NCBI GenBank assembly: GCA_900770945.1
Contig: CAAGME010000006.1
Coordinates: forward strand, 1-64,000
Direction: 5' to 3'
Source of the DNA: Clostridia bacterium
Lineage (GTDB): Bacteria > Bacillota > Clostridia > Christensenellales > Borkfalkiaceae
Length of the DNA stretch: 64,000 nucleotides
Shown here: positions 53,987 through 62,204 of the stretch, piece after piece
Layout: the number at the start of each line of letters is the position of its first letter
Position numbering within the stretch: the stretch's first letter is position 1
Made by a program: the position numbers and the translations under genes
Notes under the pieces: generated by a model
What the model saw: the letters and a program-made list of their open reading frames with translations, nothing else
The model's database searches: none
What the model was told of the DNA's origin: nothing

Positions 53987-54652
53987 ATGCAGAATAACGG
54001 ATATATAAGAGAGGGGGCTTCGGTGTTTTACGGAACAAAGGAGTTTGCCGCGATGATGAACTTGTACGATTCGGCGGCAAGGCTGTTGAAGCTCAAATTC
54101 GAGGTTTTGAACGACGAGTTTAACCTTTTGTACGCGCGCAATCCCATTCACCATATAGAAAGCAGATTGAAGTCGGCGGACAGCATTATCGCAAAGCTCA
54201 TTAAAAAGAATTTGCCGCTCAACATAGAGTCGGCAATGAAAAACGTGAACGACATAGCGGGGGTAAGGGTTGTGTGCAACTATATCGACGACGTGTACAG
54301 CGTTGCGGAAATGTTCGCGCGCCAGCCCGATTTGACCGTTGTTAAACGTCAGGACTATATCGCAAGCCCTAACTACAACGGGTACCGTTCGCTTCACCTT
54401 GACGTAAAGGTTCCGGTTTGCCGCTCTACGAACACGGAATACGTCGTTGCGGAAGTGCAGATTCGCACAATCGCAATGGATTTTTGGGCAAGCCTCGAAC
54501 ACGATATCCGCTATAAAGCCGACAAAAGCCGTTTACCTGCCGGTATAAACGAAGAAATGCTTGCATGCTCGCATAAAATTGCCGAAATCGATATGCAAAT
54601 GCAGGATATGTACAAGCGCATTATGGCTGCCCAAGCGGACAAAGGAAATTGA
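53987..54652 (+). CDS. Small alarmone synthetase (RelQ-like)
   Basis: This is a 221-residue cytoplasmic enzyme predicted to make (p)ppGpp or related alarmones from ATP and GTP/GDP. Synthetase motifs are HHIESRLKSADSI, VNDIAGVRVVCNYIDDVY, QDYIASPNYNGYRSLHLDV (with the G-loop Tyr) and EVQIRTIAMDFWASLEHDIRYK. There is no hydrolase (HD) domain or TGS/ACT region, so it is the short, single-domain type. The next gene, a HEPN-like protein, starts 1 base after its stop. Toxic short synthetases (toxSAS) exist, and the partner gene raises that possibility. Confidence 0.92.
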   Translation: MQNNGYIREGASVFYGTKEFAAMMNLYDSAARLLKLKFEVLNDEFNLLYARNPIHHIESRLKSADSIIAKLIKKNLPLNIESAMKNVNDIAGVRVVCNYIDDVYSVAEMFARQPDLTVVKRQDYIASPNYNGYRSLHLDVKVPVCRSTNTEYVVAEVQIRTIAMDFWASLEHDIRYKADKSRLPAGINEEMLACSHKIAEIDMQMQDMYKRIMAAQADKGN

Positions 54653-54653
54653 A

Positions 54654-55094
54654 ATGATACAAGACCTTGAAACCTTTCATAAATTTTTGGGCGAAACGAT
54701 GATGTTTTGTCAATTCATAGAACACGACGTAAAGTGGATTTATGCCGGCATGCTCGGCGGCGATTATCGCAAAAATTACGAAGAAGTGATAAAAAGCAGA
54801 CTTACGCTCGGCGAAGTTGTTATGAGCTTAAAGGAGCTTGACCGCGGAAACGGCAAAAAGAAGCCTTATTTTTATTCGGAAGATTACGCGCTTTTGTCCG
54901 AGCTTACGCGCATAAGAAACTATTGGGCGCACGAGGGGTATCTCGGTTTTTCGTATAAAAGCGGCGAAACGTGGGCTTTGGCTTTTGCCGAAGCCGCCGC
55001 GGCTCTCGAAAAAGACCACGATAAGCTTGACAGAACTTCTCGGATAATAGAAGAAGTGCGGCTTGACGTTTTAAGAAAGCTCGGGCATATTTAG
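54654..55094 (+). CDS. HEPN-like protein coupled to the alarmone synthetase
   Basis: This is a 146-residue, predicted all-helical cytoplasmic protein. RIRNYWAHEGYLGF contains R88-N-x3-H93, the RNxxxH form of the HEPN motif that forms the RNase active site in HEPN toxins. Helices flank it (FHKFLGETMMFCQFIEHDVKWIYAGML before; WALAFAEAAAALEKDHDKLDRTSRIIEEVRLDVLRKL after), as in HEPN folds. I chose ATG 54654, directly after the synthetase stop; upstream in-frame starts lie within that gene. Whether it is an active RNase, a toxin or a regulator is not decided by the sequence. Confidence 0.7.
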   Translation: MIQDLETFHKFLGETMMFCQFIEHDVKWIYAGMLGGDYRKNYEEVIKSRLTLGEVVMSLKELDRGNGKKKPYFYSEDYALLSELTRIRNYWAHEGYLGFSYKSGETWALAFAEAAAALEKDHDKLDRTSRIIEEVRLDVLRKLGHI

Positions 55095-55117
55095 TTGCTT
55101 GCTTAGAAGCAGAAAGT

Positions 55118-55186
55118 CGGGCTATAAGCCCGTTAAACGCAAATTTCACAAAAAAACACCCCGCTTTCCTTTTTTAGAAAGCGGGG
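55118..55186. terminator. Bidirectional terminator after the HEPN gene
   Basis: CCCCGCTTTC (55159-55168) pairs with GAAAGCGGGG (55177-55186), with an A run before and ATTTTGCGTTTT after. A mini-hairpin CGGGCTATAAGCCCG (55118-55132), one of the scattered CTTATA motifs, precedes it. Confidence 0.8.
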
Positions 55187-55216
55187 ATTTTGCGTTTTAA
55201 GATTAACGTTTTGTTG

Positions 55217-58200
55217 TTACAATGAACGGATAGATTCCACCGGCGAACGCTTGGCTGCAAAGTATACCGGGATAAACGTTGCCAAAAGCGAAACGACAAG
55301 AGATATTCCGAGGATCAGAGCGACTTCCACAAAGCCGTAGTTCAAAACGGTTATGTGCAAGGAGGACCCTACAAAGAAGTCGTTCAAAAAATAGCAAGCA
55401 ATCCCCGCGCATATCGCCGAAATAGCAAAGCAAATGGCGGCGATAATGGAAGATTCCGAAAAGAAAATTTTGAACACGTCCGCGCCTCTTCCGCCGACCG
55501 CGCGCAAAATACCGATATCTCTCGTTTTTGCGGAAATGGAAGCGGAAATGAAGTTGAAGAGCATAAGTGCCGAAAGCGCGGCAAGCACCCCGCCCGCAAT
55601 CGCAAACACAAGCTTGAAGCTATCGAGAGAGTAGGAAATCCAGTCAGCTTTCTTATATGTGCTGTTGGTCATTTTATACGCATAATTACCGCGCTTATCA
55701 AGCATGAAGTGTGCTTCGTCAAGTTTGTTTGTCGTCTTTGTTATTATATAACCGTATCTTGCGTCTTTTGGAGCGACATAGTCGGTTATATTTTTTATGT
55801 AAGTCATACTGACGTTGTCGTCTTCTATCTTGTCGCTGCCTTTTACTTCGTAAGCCTCGACAAGCTCTTTGTTGAGAAGATAGACGTCTCTCGACTTCTG
55901 AATGCTGAGGTAGCCTTTTATCGTTAGAGTTACTTTTTCGCCGCGCGCGTTTTCAAGTTGAGTGTCGTAAAAATTGTAAATTACGTTACCGAAATATTTT
56001 TTATAGTCTTGTTCGATATATTTTCGCAAGACGTTAAAATCGTTTTGCGTAAAAGGCTTTGCGTTGGCGAGTTCTTCCTCGGGGATTTCGTTGTTATATA
56101 TTTGCAAACCTTTTGTTGTCGCGTTAATCAGCGATTGCCTGAATTCGGGGTTTTTGTCGCAATACATTTCCGACGACTCTCCGACTCCTAAGAAAGCAAG
56201 TTGCCTCGCAATTTCCATAAAGTACGAGAGTCCGATGTAAACGTCGTTTTTAGCAAGAGAAAGATTGTTTTTATCAACTGTTCCGCTTACGGAATATATG
56301 TCTATATAGTCCTGATAGTCTTTGACGGTTTCCGGCGTTATGTATTCAATGGAATAATCGGTCGTCACCGTGTTGTCATCGCCGTATCGCTCGCTGCCCA
56401 TGCGCACGCCGTAAAAATATTCGGTATTCACTCGGACGGGGTCTTCGTAACTTCTTAAGTAGTCGATGTATTCGGGGTAGAATTCGGGGGAGACGAAAGC
56501 GAGAGAACTAAAACCTTGCGTGCAAGCTTCCTCGAAATTTTCTTGTAAAGCTTTTAATTCTTTTTTGTCGATTCCCGTGACGTCCTCTTTTTTAAGGTCG
56601 CTAAAAGCCGAGAGTTCGTTTACATCGTAAACACCCGTAATCGTAAACGTTTTTTTCGTTCCGTTCGAATAATAATCTTCATCGGGCTTGCTAAGCCTTA
56701 AAGTGATAGCTTTTCCGATTAAGTCTTCAGGCTCGGAAATATCTAAGGTTTTGCGGTCGTTGCCTACAAAGCCCGTTTCTTCGAATAATTCGTAAATGTA
56801 TTTCGGTATGGCTAATTCGTTAGCCGTTTTCGGGTACGAACCGGCGAGCAAGGTGAAACCGTTTTTCTTTAAAACCTCTTCTCCGCAATCGGAAAACCCC
56901 GAAAATTCGCCCTTGAAATAATTATAATAATACTTTTTGCTTGTTTTATTTATAAGATTGTCCGAAAAATCGTTTTTTATATCATAAACGCCGGCAAAAC
57001 TAAGCCCTTTTTCGTTATCGTTAAGTTCGTCTAATTCGGTCTTGCCTAATCGCGTGCGCTGTACCATCGTATAGTCGCTTTTTTCCTCGTTGATTTTGTT
57101 GCCGTTACTATCCAAATTATACCATATAGATATGTAGTCGTAATATTTTTCGAGCCGAGCGGTTTCCACGTTTTCTTCCTGCAAGGCGACGGCTATGGAG
57201 TAGATAGGGTCGTAAAGCATCATTGCCGAGAGAACGCCGAAGAGGGTGAACGAGATAACGGAAAGAAGTATCGTGAAGGCAAGCCTTACGGGCTTTGTCT
57301 TTAAGCCGCTTGCGCCGATTTTTATCGCGTGCGAAGCCGGGAGCTTGGACTTTATGAATTTTGTGTTTTTGCCGTCGTAGATTGCGGGTTTTGTCTTTTC
57401 GAGGTCGGTTTTTTCAAAATGCCCGCCGGACTTTTCGTCTTTTATGTCGCAGACTTTTTTTACCTCGGCAAGCTTATTCTCGTCGGACAAAATAATCATT
57501 TCGCCGCCGCCCTTTTGCTTTATCGCCTTGATAATTTCCGAAACGTCCTCGTCGGAAAGCTTGGAGCAGTCTTTTATGCGGACGGTGCTGTCGCTGAGAA
57601 TATTGACGTTTGCGCCTTTAAATTCGCTTTGGTCGTATTCTTTTGTTATGTCGGACAAAATTTTGCCGTCTTTGAGTTCTATTATTCTGTCGGCGTATTC
57701 TTCCGCAAATTCTCTGTCGTGCGAAACGACGATTACGAGTTTGTCCTCGGAAAGCTTTTTGAGCGTTTCAAAAACTTGCTCGCCCGTTTCGGAGTCGAGC
57801 GCGCCGGTCGGTTCGTCCGCCATTATTATTTCGGGGTTTTTGATGAGCGCGCGGGCGATTGCCACCCTTTGTCTTTGCCCGCCCGAAAGGGTGTTGGGCT
57901 TGCGCTTGTTGAAGCCTTTTAAGTCTACGAGTTCGAGCAGTTTGTCAACTTCCGCCGCGTCGCTTTTTTTGCCTTGAAGTTGGAGCGCGAGGGCGATGTT
58001 CTGTTCGATGTTGAATTCTTCGAGGAGGTTGTATTCCTGAAAGATGAAGCCTATAAAAGTGTTGCGGAATGAGTCAAAGTCGGAGGGCGTAAAGTCGCGG
58101 CTCGATTTACCTTTGACGATTATCTCTCCGCTCGTAGGCACGTCAAGCCCGCCGGCAACGTTTAATAGCGTTGACTTACCCGAGCCGCTCTTACCGAGCA

Positions 58201-58309
58201 GAAAGACCATCCCTTTTTCCGGGAAGTCTATGCTTACGCCGTCGAGAGCGCGCGTTTCCGCTCCGCCCTTTGCTTTGTAGACCTTTACAAGATTTTTTAC
58301 AGATAGCAT
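55217..58309 (-). CDS. ABC-type exporter: fused ATPase and FtsX-like permease
   Basis: This is a 1030-residue membrane protein with the ATPase at the N-terminus: Walker A LGKSGSGKST (38-47), signature LSGGQRQRVAIARAL, Walker B IIMADEPTGALDSET. After a linker comes one transmembrane segment (about 350-375). A large extracellular region (about 380-890) follows, then three transmembrane segments ending in FIPVYFAAKRSPVESIRSL, the MacB/FtsX fold. It probably homodimerises and exports or extracts a peptide, lipid or antibiotic; no partner gene is adjacent. I chose ATG 58309 (MLSVKNLVKVYKAKGG) because the ATPase domain starts there. The frame extends 32 codons upstream through a Lys-rich stretch. 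Confidence 0.88.
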   Translation of the reverse strand: MLSVKNLVKVYKAKGGAETRALDGVSIDFPEKGMVFLLGKSGSGKSTLLNVAGGLDVPTSGEIIVKGKSSRDFTPSDFDSFRNTFIGFIFQEYNLLEEFNIEQNIALALQLQGKKSDAAEVDKLLELVDLKGFNKRKPNTLSGGQRQRVAIARALIKNPEIIMADEPTGALDSETGEQVFETLKKLSEDKLVIVVSHDREFAEEYADRIIELKDGKILSDITKEYDQSEFKGANVNILSDSTVRIKDCSKLSDEDVSEIIKAIKQKGGGEMIILSDENKLAEVKKVCDIKDEKSGGHFEKTDLEKTKPAIYDGKNTKFIKSKLPASHAIKIGASGLKTKPVRLAFTILLSVISFTLFGVLSAMMLYDPIYSIAVALQEENVETARLEKYYDYISIWYNLDSNGNKINEEKSDYTMVQRTRLGKTELDELNDNEKGLSFAGVYDIKNDFSDNLINKTSKKYYYNYFKGEFSGFSDCGEEVLKKNGFTLLAGSYPKTANELAIPKYIYELFEETGFVGNDRKTLDISEPEDLIGKAITLRLSKPDEDYYSNGTKKTFTITGVYDVNELSAFSDLKKEDVTGIDKKELKALQENFEEACTQGFSSLAFVSPEFYPEYIDYLRSYEDPVRVNTEYFYGVRMGSERYGDDNTVTTDYSIEYITPETVKDYQDYIDIYSVSGTVDKNNLSLAKNDVYIGLSYFMEIARQLAFLGVGESSEMYCDKNPEFRQSLINATTKGLQIYNNEIPEEELANAKPFTQNDFNVLRKYIEQDYKKYFGNVIYNFYDTQLENARGEKVTLTIKGYLSIQKSRDVYLLNKELVEAYEVKGSDKIEDDNVSMTYIKNITDYVAPKDARYGYIITKTTNKLDEAHFMLDKRGNYAYKMTNSTYKKADWISYSLDSFKLVFAIAGGVLAALSALMLFNFISASISAKTRDIGILRAVGGRGADVFKIFFSESSIIAAICFAISAICAGIACYFLNDFFVGSSLHITVLNYGFVEVALILGISLVVSLLATFIPVYFAAKRSPVESIRSL

Positions 58310-58564
58310 GTTGAGTTTTGTTTTCCTTGTCTTTTTCTTCTTTTTTCTTTTTGTCGCGATTTGTCCGGTATTTGAAAAAATCGCACCAAAAGCTACTGAA
58401 AACATTTTACCATAAACGGTGGTTTAAGTCAACGCGAAAAAGCCGAAATTGTATTTTAATGTGTTGCATATAGGTTACAAAGCGGTTGCAACCATGTTAC
58501 ATTTTTGTGAATTTACGCGCAGGAGGGGCGGCGGAAAATAAATTGAAAAATTTTTATTCAACGC

Positions 58565-58593
58565 TTGACAAAATTTTTTTGACAAAGTATAAT
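58565..58593 (+). promoter_or_regulatory. Consensus promoter before the Mn riboswitch
   Basis: TTGACA (58565-58570), 17-bp spacer, TATAAT (58588-58593), both boxes perfect. A second TTGACA at 58579 has no well-spaced -10. Confidence 0.85.
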
Positions 58594-58616
58594 ATGCATA
58601 ACAATGTTATAATCCT

Positions 58617-58736
58617 TTCGTGGGGAGTAGTCGACGAGTTTTTCTCGTAATTAAGTCGCTAACACGGGCGAAGATTTTTGCCCCGGTTTAATTTGAAATG
58701 ACAAGACCATGCCGAGTTTTTTCGGCGTGGTTTTTT
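58617..58736 (+). promoter_or_regulatory. yybP-ykoY family (Mn2+) riboswitch with terminator
   Basis: The blocks GTGGGGAGTAG, AAGTCGCTAACACGGG, CCCCGG and TGACAAGACCATGCC match the yybP-ykoY aptamer. The basal stem is CGTGG (58619-58623) with CCATG (58707-58711). A terminator follows: CATGCCGA (58708-58715), TCGGCGTG (58722-58729), then TTTTTT. It uses the same bases as the 3' arm of the basal stem, so Mn2+ binding should block it and turn expression on. It precedes an OadB-like gene rather than a known Mn exporter. Confidence 0.75.
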
Positions 58737-58794
58737 GCTTTTTTTGCGGTTTTTTAAGAAGAAATCGGCTTTTACGAAAGGAAAGGAGATAAAA

Positions 58795-59904
58795 ATGGAG
58801 TTTCTTATAGAAACGATTGCGGCTGTTACGTGGCAACAGGTCGTAATGTGGTGTATCGGGCTTGTTCTTATTTATCTTGCGATAAAAAAGGACATGGAAC
58901 CTGCGCTTTTGCTGCCGATAGGCTTTGGCGCGATACTCGTCAATATTCCGTTTTCTAACGTATTAAACGCAGACGGAAGCAATGGCATTATAGAGTGGCT
59001 TTTCGAAGTGGGGATAGAAGCTTCCGAAGCGTTGCCGATACTACTCTTTATCGGCATAGGCGCGATGATTGACTTTGAGCCGCTTATCGTCAATCCTAAG
59101 ATGATGCTTATGGGCGCGTTTGCGCAGCTCGGAATTTTCGTAACGATGATTCTTGCCGTGCTTTTGGGTTTTAGTATAACGGACGCGGCTTCGGTCGGCA
59201 TAATCGGCGCGGCGGACGGTCCTACTTCGATTCTCGTCGCGATGAAGCTGAAAAGCAATTACGTCGGCGCGATAATGGTCGTGGCGTATTCGTATATGGC
59301 GTTGGTGCCGATAATTCAGCCCGCAGTCATCAAAGCGATTACGACTAAAAAGGAACGCCAAATCCGCATGACGTACACGACAAGGCATGTCGGCAAGCTC
59401 GTTAAAATTTTGTTCCCGATCGTAATAACGATGGTGGCGGGGCTTATCGCGCCGCAAAGCCTTGCGCTCGTAGGGTTTTTAATGTTCGGAAATCTCTTGA
59501 AAGAATGCGGAGTTTTAAACAGCCTTGCGGACACGGCAAAGAATACGCTTTGCAACCTTATTACGCTTTTACTCGGCATAACGATTGCTTTCCAGATGCA
59601 AGCCGAAAACTTTTTGAAGCTCGAAACGCTCATGATAATGGGTTTGGGGCTTTTCGCTTTCGTGTTCGACACGGTGGGCGGCGTTATGTGCGCTAAGGTA
59701 ATGAACTTGTTCTCTAAGGAAAAAATCAACCCGATGATAGGCGCGGCGGGCATTTCGGCTTTTCCGATGGCGGCGCGCGTGGTACACAAAATGGGGCTTA
59801 AAGAGGATAAAACGAACTATCTTTTAATGCCCGCTGTCGGCGTGAACGTTTCCGGGCAGATTGCTTCCGCTATAGTCGGCGGACTTATATTAGGTCTTAT
59901 TTAA
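58795..59904 (+). CDS. Na+-translocating decarboxylase beta subunit family (OadB/GcdB)
   Basis: This is a 369-residue integral membrane protein with about nine to eleven transmembrane segments. Its conserved core TDAASVGIIGAADGPTSILVA contains D141, matching by motif the essential Asp of Klebsiella OadB. GAAGISAFPMAARVVHKMG and NYLLMPAVGVNVSGQIASAIVGG are typical near the end. In the full complex it couples carboxybiotin decarboxylation to Na+ export. Here no alpha or biotin-carrier gene is nearby. I chose ATG 58795, with AAAGGAGA upstream; the frame runs back into the riboswitch terminator. Mn-responsive control makes a different physiological role possible. Confidence 0.9.
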   Translation: MEFLIETIAAVTWQQVVMWCIGLVLIYLAIKKDMEPALLLPIGFGAILVNIPFSNVLNADGSNGIIEWLFEVGIEASEALPILLFIGIGAMIDFEPLIVNPKMMLMGAFAQLGIFVTMILAVLLGFSITDAASVGIIGAADGPTSILVAMKLKSNYVGAIMVVAYSYMALVPIIQPAVIKAITTKKERQIRMTYTTRHVGKLVKILFPIVITMVAGLIAPQSLALVGFLMFGNLLKECGVLNSLADTAKNTLCNLITLLLGITIAFQMQAENFLKLETLMIMGLGLFAFVFDTVGGVMCAKVMNLFSKEKINPMIGAAGISAFPMAARVVHKMGLKEDKTNYLLMPAVGVNVSGQIASAIVGGLILGLI

Positions 59905-59914
59905 GAGGTGAATT

Positions 59915-60103
59915 ATGTTGAACTTATTGCTTGCAATCGACACCGAGGCTTTGAAAAAGGCTCTCGAAATTTCCTGGAAAGGCATGCTCGCGGTCGTTGT
60001 GGTCGTGGGAATAATTATCGCGGTGACTTATATTATGCTTTTTATCTCGCGTAAAGCGGAAGAGAAAAAGAAGAAAAAGGAAGAAGCCGCAAAAACCGAA
60101 TAA
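59915..60103 (+). CDS. OadG-like small membrane protein
   Basis: This is a 62-residue protein with a single transmembrane helix (about 20-43; KGMLAVVVVVGIIIAVTYIMLF) followed by a Lys/Glu-rich cytoplasmic tail. Size, topology and charged tail match gamma (OadG) subunits, and it starts 10 bases after the OadB-like gene. GAGGTG precedes the ATG. It probably stabilises the beta subunit in the membrane. Confidence 0.78.
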   Translation: MLNLLLAIDTEALKKALEISWKGMLAVVVVVGIIIAVTYIMLFISRKAEEKKKKKEEAAKTE

Positions 60104-60120
60104 ATCAGGCATAAATCACA

Positions 60121-60173
60121 AAAAGCCTCGCTATAAGTCGATTATCGGCTTGTTTTGCGGGGCTTTTTTTGTG
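60121..60173 (+). terminator. Terminator of the OadB/OadG operon
   Basis: AAAAGCCTCGC (60121-60131) pairs with GCGGGGCTTTT (60157-60167), followed by TTT. CTATAAGTCGATT, a copy of the scattered motif, forms part of the loop (60131-60143). Confidence 0.75.
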
Positions 60174-60312
60174 GAAATTGCAACAAAAAAAGATAAATGT
60201 AACTATCTTGCAACGTTTTTGCTACACGCTCGTTACAAAAAAACGTTGAAAAAGCGCGGTCGGTTGTGTATAATGTAAGCAGAAAAAACCTTAAAAAACG
60301 GAGGTAATTAGG

Positions 60313-61068
60313 GTGAATAACGAAATCATCGAAAAAGAAGAAAACCGTGAGTGTAAAGAAAAGCAAGCGATAAATAAAAACGCGAAAAAATCTTGGCGTG
60401 ACGGCGGGATATTTGCCGTGCTTGCGCTTTTAATATACTCTTTTCAGGTTTTGTCGGAATATCTCGTGAGCGCGGCGATAAGAGCTTTGCAGGTGATAAA
60501 AGACGACCCGAGCGCGTTTTACCGCGCTTCAACCGATAAATTGGAAAGCTTTTTCGAAAGTGCGAACATCACGCTTATGGTTGCTTTATTCGTCGCGCTT
60601 ATAATAAATTTTGTTTATCGCTTGTCGGTAAGCGAAACGCCGGGTGAAAGGCGGGGCGTTCTGAATGGTTTTTTGCTCGGCGTCGGAGCGGTAATAACCG
60701 CTACGCTTGCCATGACGATAGAAATAATCGGGATAGTTAGCATATTTAGGCATATGCAACTGCTTCTCGGAGCAATGCCTGCGTTTTTTGCGGTGAAAGC
60801 TCTCGAAAAACTGTTCGTTTGGTTTTCGAAAGGAAAAATTGCTAAGGCTCGAGAATGGGTAAGGAAAGCCGACACCGTTTCGCTTTTTATCTCTCTCGGC
60901 GCGGTTCTTATCGTGCTTGCGCTTCTTTTGTACGCTTGTATAGGCAGAGGCGGCGGTTTCGGGTTTGCGCTTGCGTTTGTGTATATCATCGGCTCGATGT
61001 TGTTTTTTGCAACATTCGTTGCGATTATCGCCGTGTATCTTACGGCATGGGCGACAAATAAAAAATAA
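60313..61068 (+). CDS. Membrane protein of unknown function
   Basis: I do not recognise the family. The 251-residue protein has a charged N-terminus (about 1-28) and about six transmembrane segments (about 30-55, 85-105, 120-150, 155-170, 190-210, 220-248). There is no signal peptide and no catalytic motif. The start is GTG 60313 with GGAGG nine bases upstream; no ATG alternative fits. It is monocistronic, between the OadB/OadG terminator and the EamA gene. Confidence 0.75.
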   Translation: MNNEIIEKEENRECKEKQAINKNAKKSWRDGGIFAVLALLIYSFQVLSEYLVSAAIRALQVIKDDPSAFYRASTDKLESFFESANITLMVALFVALIINFVYRLSVSETPGERRGVLNGFLLGVGAVITATLAMTIEIIGIVSIFRHMQLLLGAMPAFFAVKALEKLFVWFSKGKIAKAREWVRKADTVSLFISLGAVLIVLALLLYACIGRGGGFGFALAFVYIIGSMLFFATFVAIIAVYLTAWATNKK

Positions 61069-61175
61069 AAACTTTCTGTCCGCTTGCGCTACGCTTGACT
61101 GTCGCGTAAAAAAGGCGTATTATAGCCTTAATCGCTATGGGGGGATTCCCGGCGGTTAATAAACGGAGACTGAAT

Positions 61176-62078
61176 ATGTGGCTGATACTTGCGGCAGTTG
61201 GCGCGGTCTGTACTTCGCTTACGACGATTTTTGCAAAAATAGGCGTAAAAAACGTAAATTCCGACTTGGCGACGGCTTATCGGACGGCGATTGTGCTTGT
61301 CTGTTCGCTCATGGTCTGCTTTGTAAGCGGAAACATTTTCAATATCGGTTCGCTCGATTTTGCGTGCGTTGTTTACCTTGTTTTGTCGGGTATTGCCACG
61401 GGGCTTTCGTGGCTGACGTACTATAAGGCGTTGAGCTTAGCACCCGTAAGCAAGGTTGCGCCGGTAGACAAGTCGAGCTTTGTTGTTTCGAGCCTCTTAT
61501 TCGTCGTTTTCTTTTTCGGCGATACGACGGATAACGGCAACGTTTTTACGATTGTAATGCTTATCGCTTCAAACGCGCTTATTCTTATAGGCTCGCTGTT
61601 TATGGCGTTTTCATCGAATAAAAAGGACGAAAAGGCGGCGGAAAGCAAAAAATGGTTTTTATATGCCGCGCTTAGCGCGTGTTTTGCGGCGGTTGTTTCG
61701 CTGCTTATAAAGCTCGGTCTTAAAAAAGTGCCGAGCGACGTCGGAACGTTTTTCAGAACGATTGTCGTGCTTGTGTTTTCGATAGGCATTGTTTTAGGGC
61801 GCAAAGCTTACGTCGGCATAGATAAGGTCAAGTCCGGGTCGTGGGTGTTTTTAACGCTTTCGGGCTTAGCGACCGGCGGCGCGTGGCTTTTGGAATACGC
61901 CGCCTTATCGCTTGACGGCGTGAACCCCGTTGCAGTGAATGCCGTCGGCAAATTTTCCGTTATTTTAACGCTTGTTTTTTCGGCGGTCGTTTTAAAAGAA
62001 AAGTTCACGTATAAGTCGATTATCGGGCTTGTTTTGCTCGCTATCGGCATCGGCGCGGCGGTGTGGGGCGGGTTATAA
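61176..62078 (+). CDS. EamA/DMT-superfamily transporter
   Basis: This is a 300-residue integral membrane protein with ten transmembrane segments made of two EamA repeats (about 5-140 and 155-300). LILAAVGAVCTSLTTIFAKIG opens the first and FLYAALSACFAAVVSLLIKLG the second. WLTYYKALSLAPVSKVAPVDK and WLLEYAALSLDGVNPVAVNAV are the matching repeat ends. Members export or import small metabolites; the substrate cannot be told. I chose ATG 61176 because it begins the first helix; CGGAG lies upstream. Confidence 0.9.
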   Translation: MWLILAAVGAVCTSLTTIFAKIGVKNVNSDLATAYRTAIVLVCSLMVCFVSGNIFNIGSLDFACVVYLVLSGIATGLSWLTYYKALSLAPVSKVAPVDKSSFVVSSLLFVVFFFGDTTDNGNVFTIVMLIASNALILIGSLFMAFSSNKKDEKAAESKKWFLYAALSACFAAVVSLLIKLGLKKVPSDVGTFFRTIVVLVFSIGIVLGRKAYVGIDKVKSGSWVFLTLSGLATGGAWLLEYAALSLDGVNPVAVNAVGKFSVILTLVFSAVVLKEKFTYKSIIGLVLLAIGIGAAVWGGL

Positions 62079-62108
62079 AAAAGTTTTTGCGTAAGCCGTT
62101 CTTTTTTC

Positions 62109-62163
62109 TTGACAAGGCTTTTTATACGTTGTATAATGTCATTAACTTACCTAAGCGGTAAGT
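62109..62163 (+). promoter_or_regulatory. Promoter and palindromic operator of cysK
   Basis: TTGACA (62109-62114), 17-bp spacer, TATAAT (62132-62137). ACTTACC (62145-62151), 5 bases, GGTAAGT (62157-62163) form a perfect palindrome over the start point. The TTACC-N5-GGTAA core resembles Rrf2/CymR-type sites that repress cysteine genes; this is by resemblance only. Confidence 0.65.
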
Positions 62164-62204
62164 AATTAGTTTTGCGCAAACGACAGGCGCGAAAGGAGAA
62201 GAAA

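Noticed and set aside
62009..62023. GTATAAGTCGATT inside the EamA gene as another copy of the scattered motif
   Set aside because: It lies in coding sequence (KSIIGL) and may be chance; not counted among the intergenic copies.
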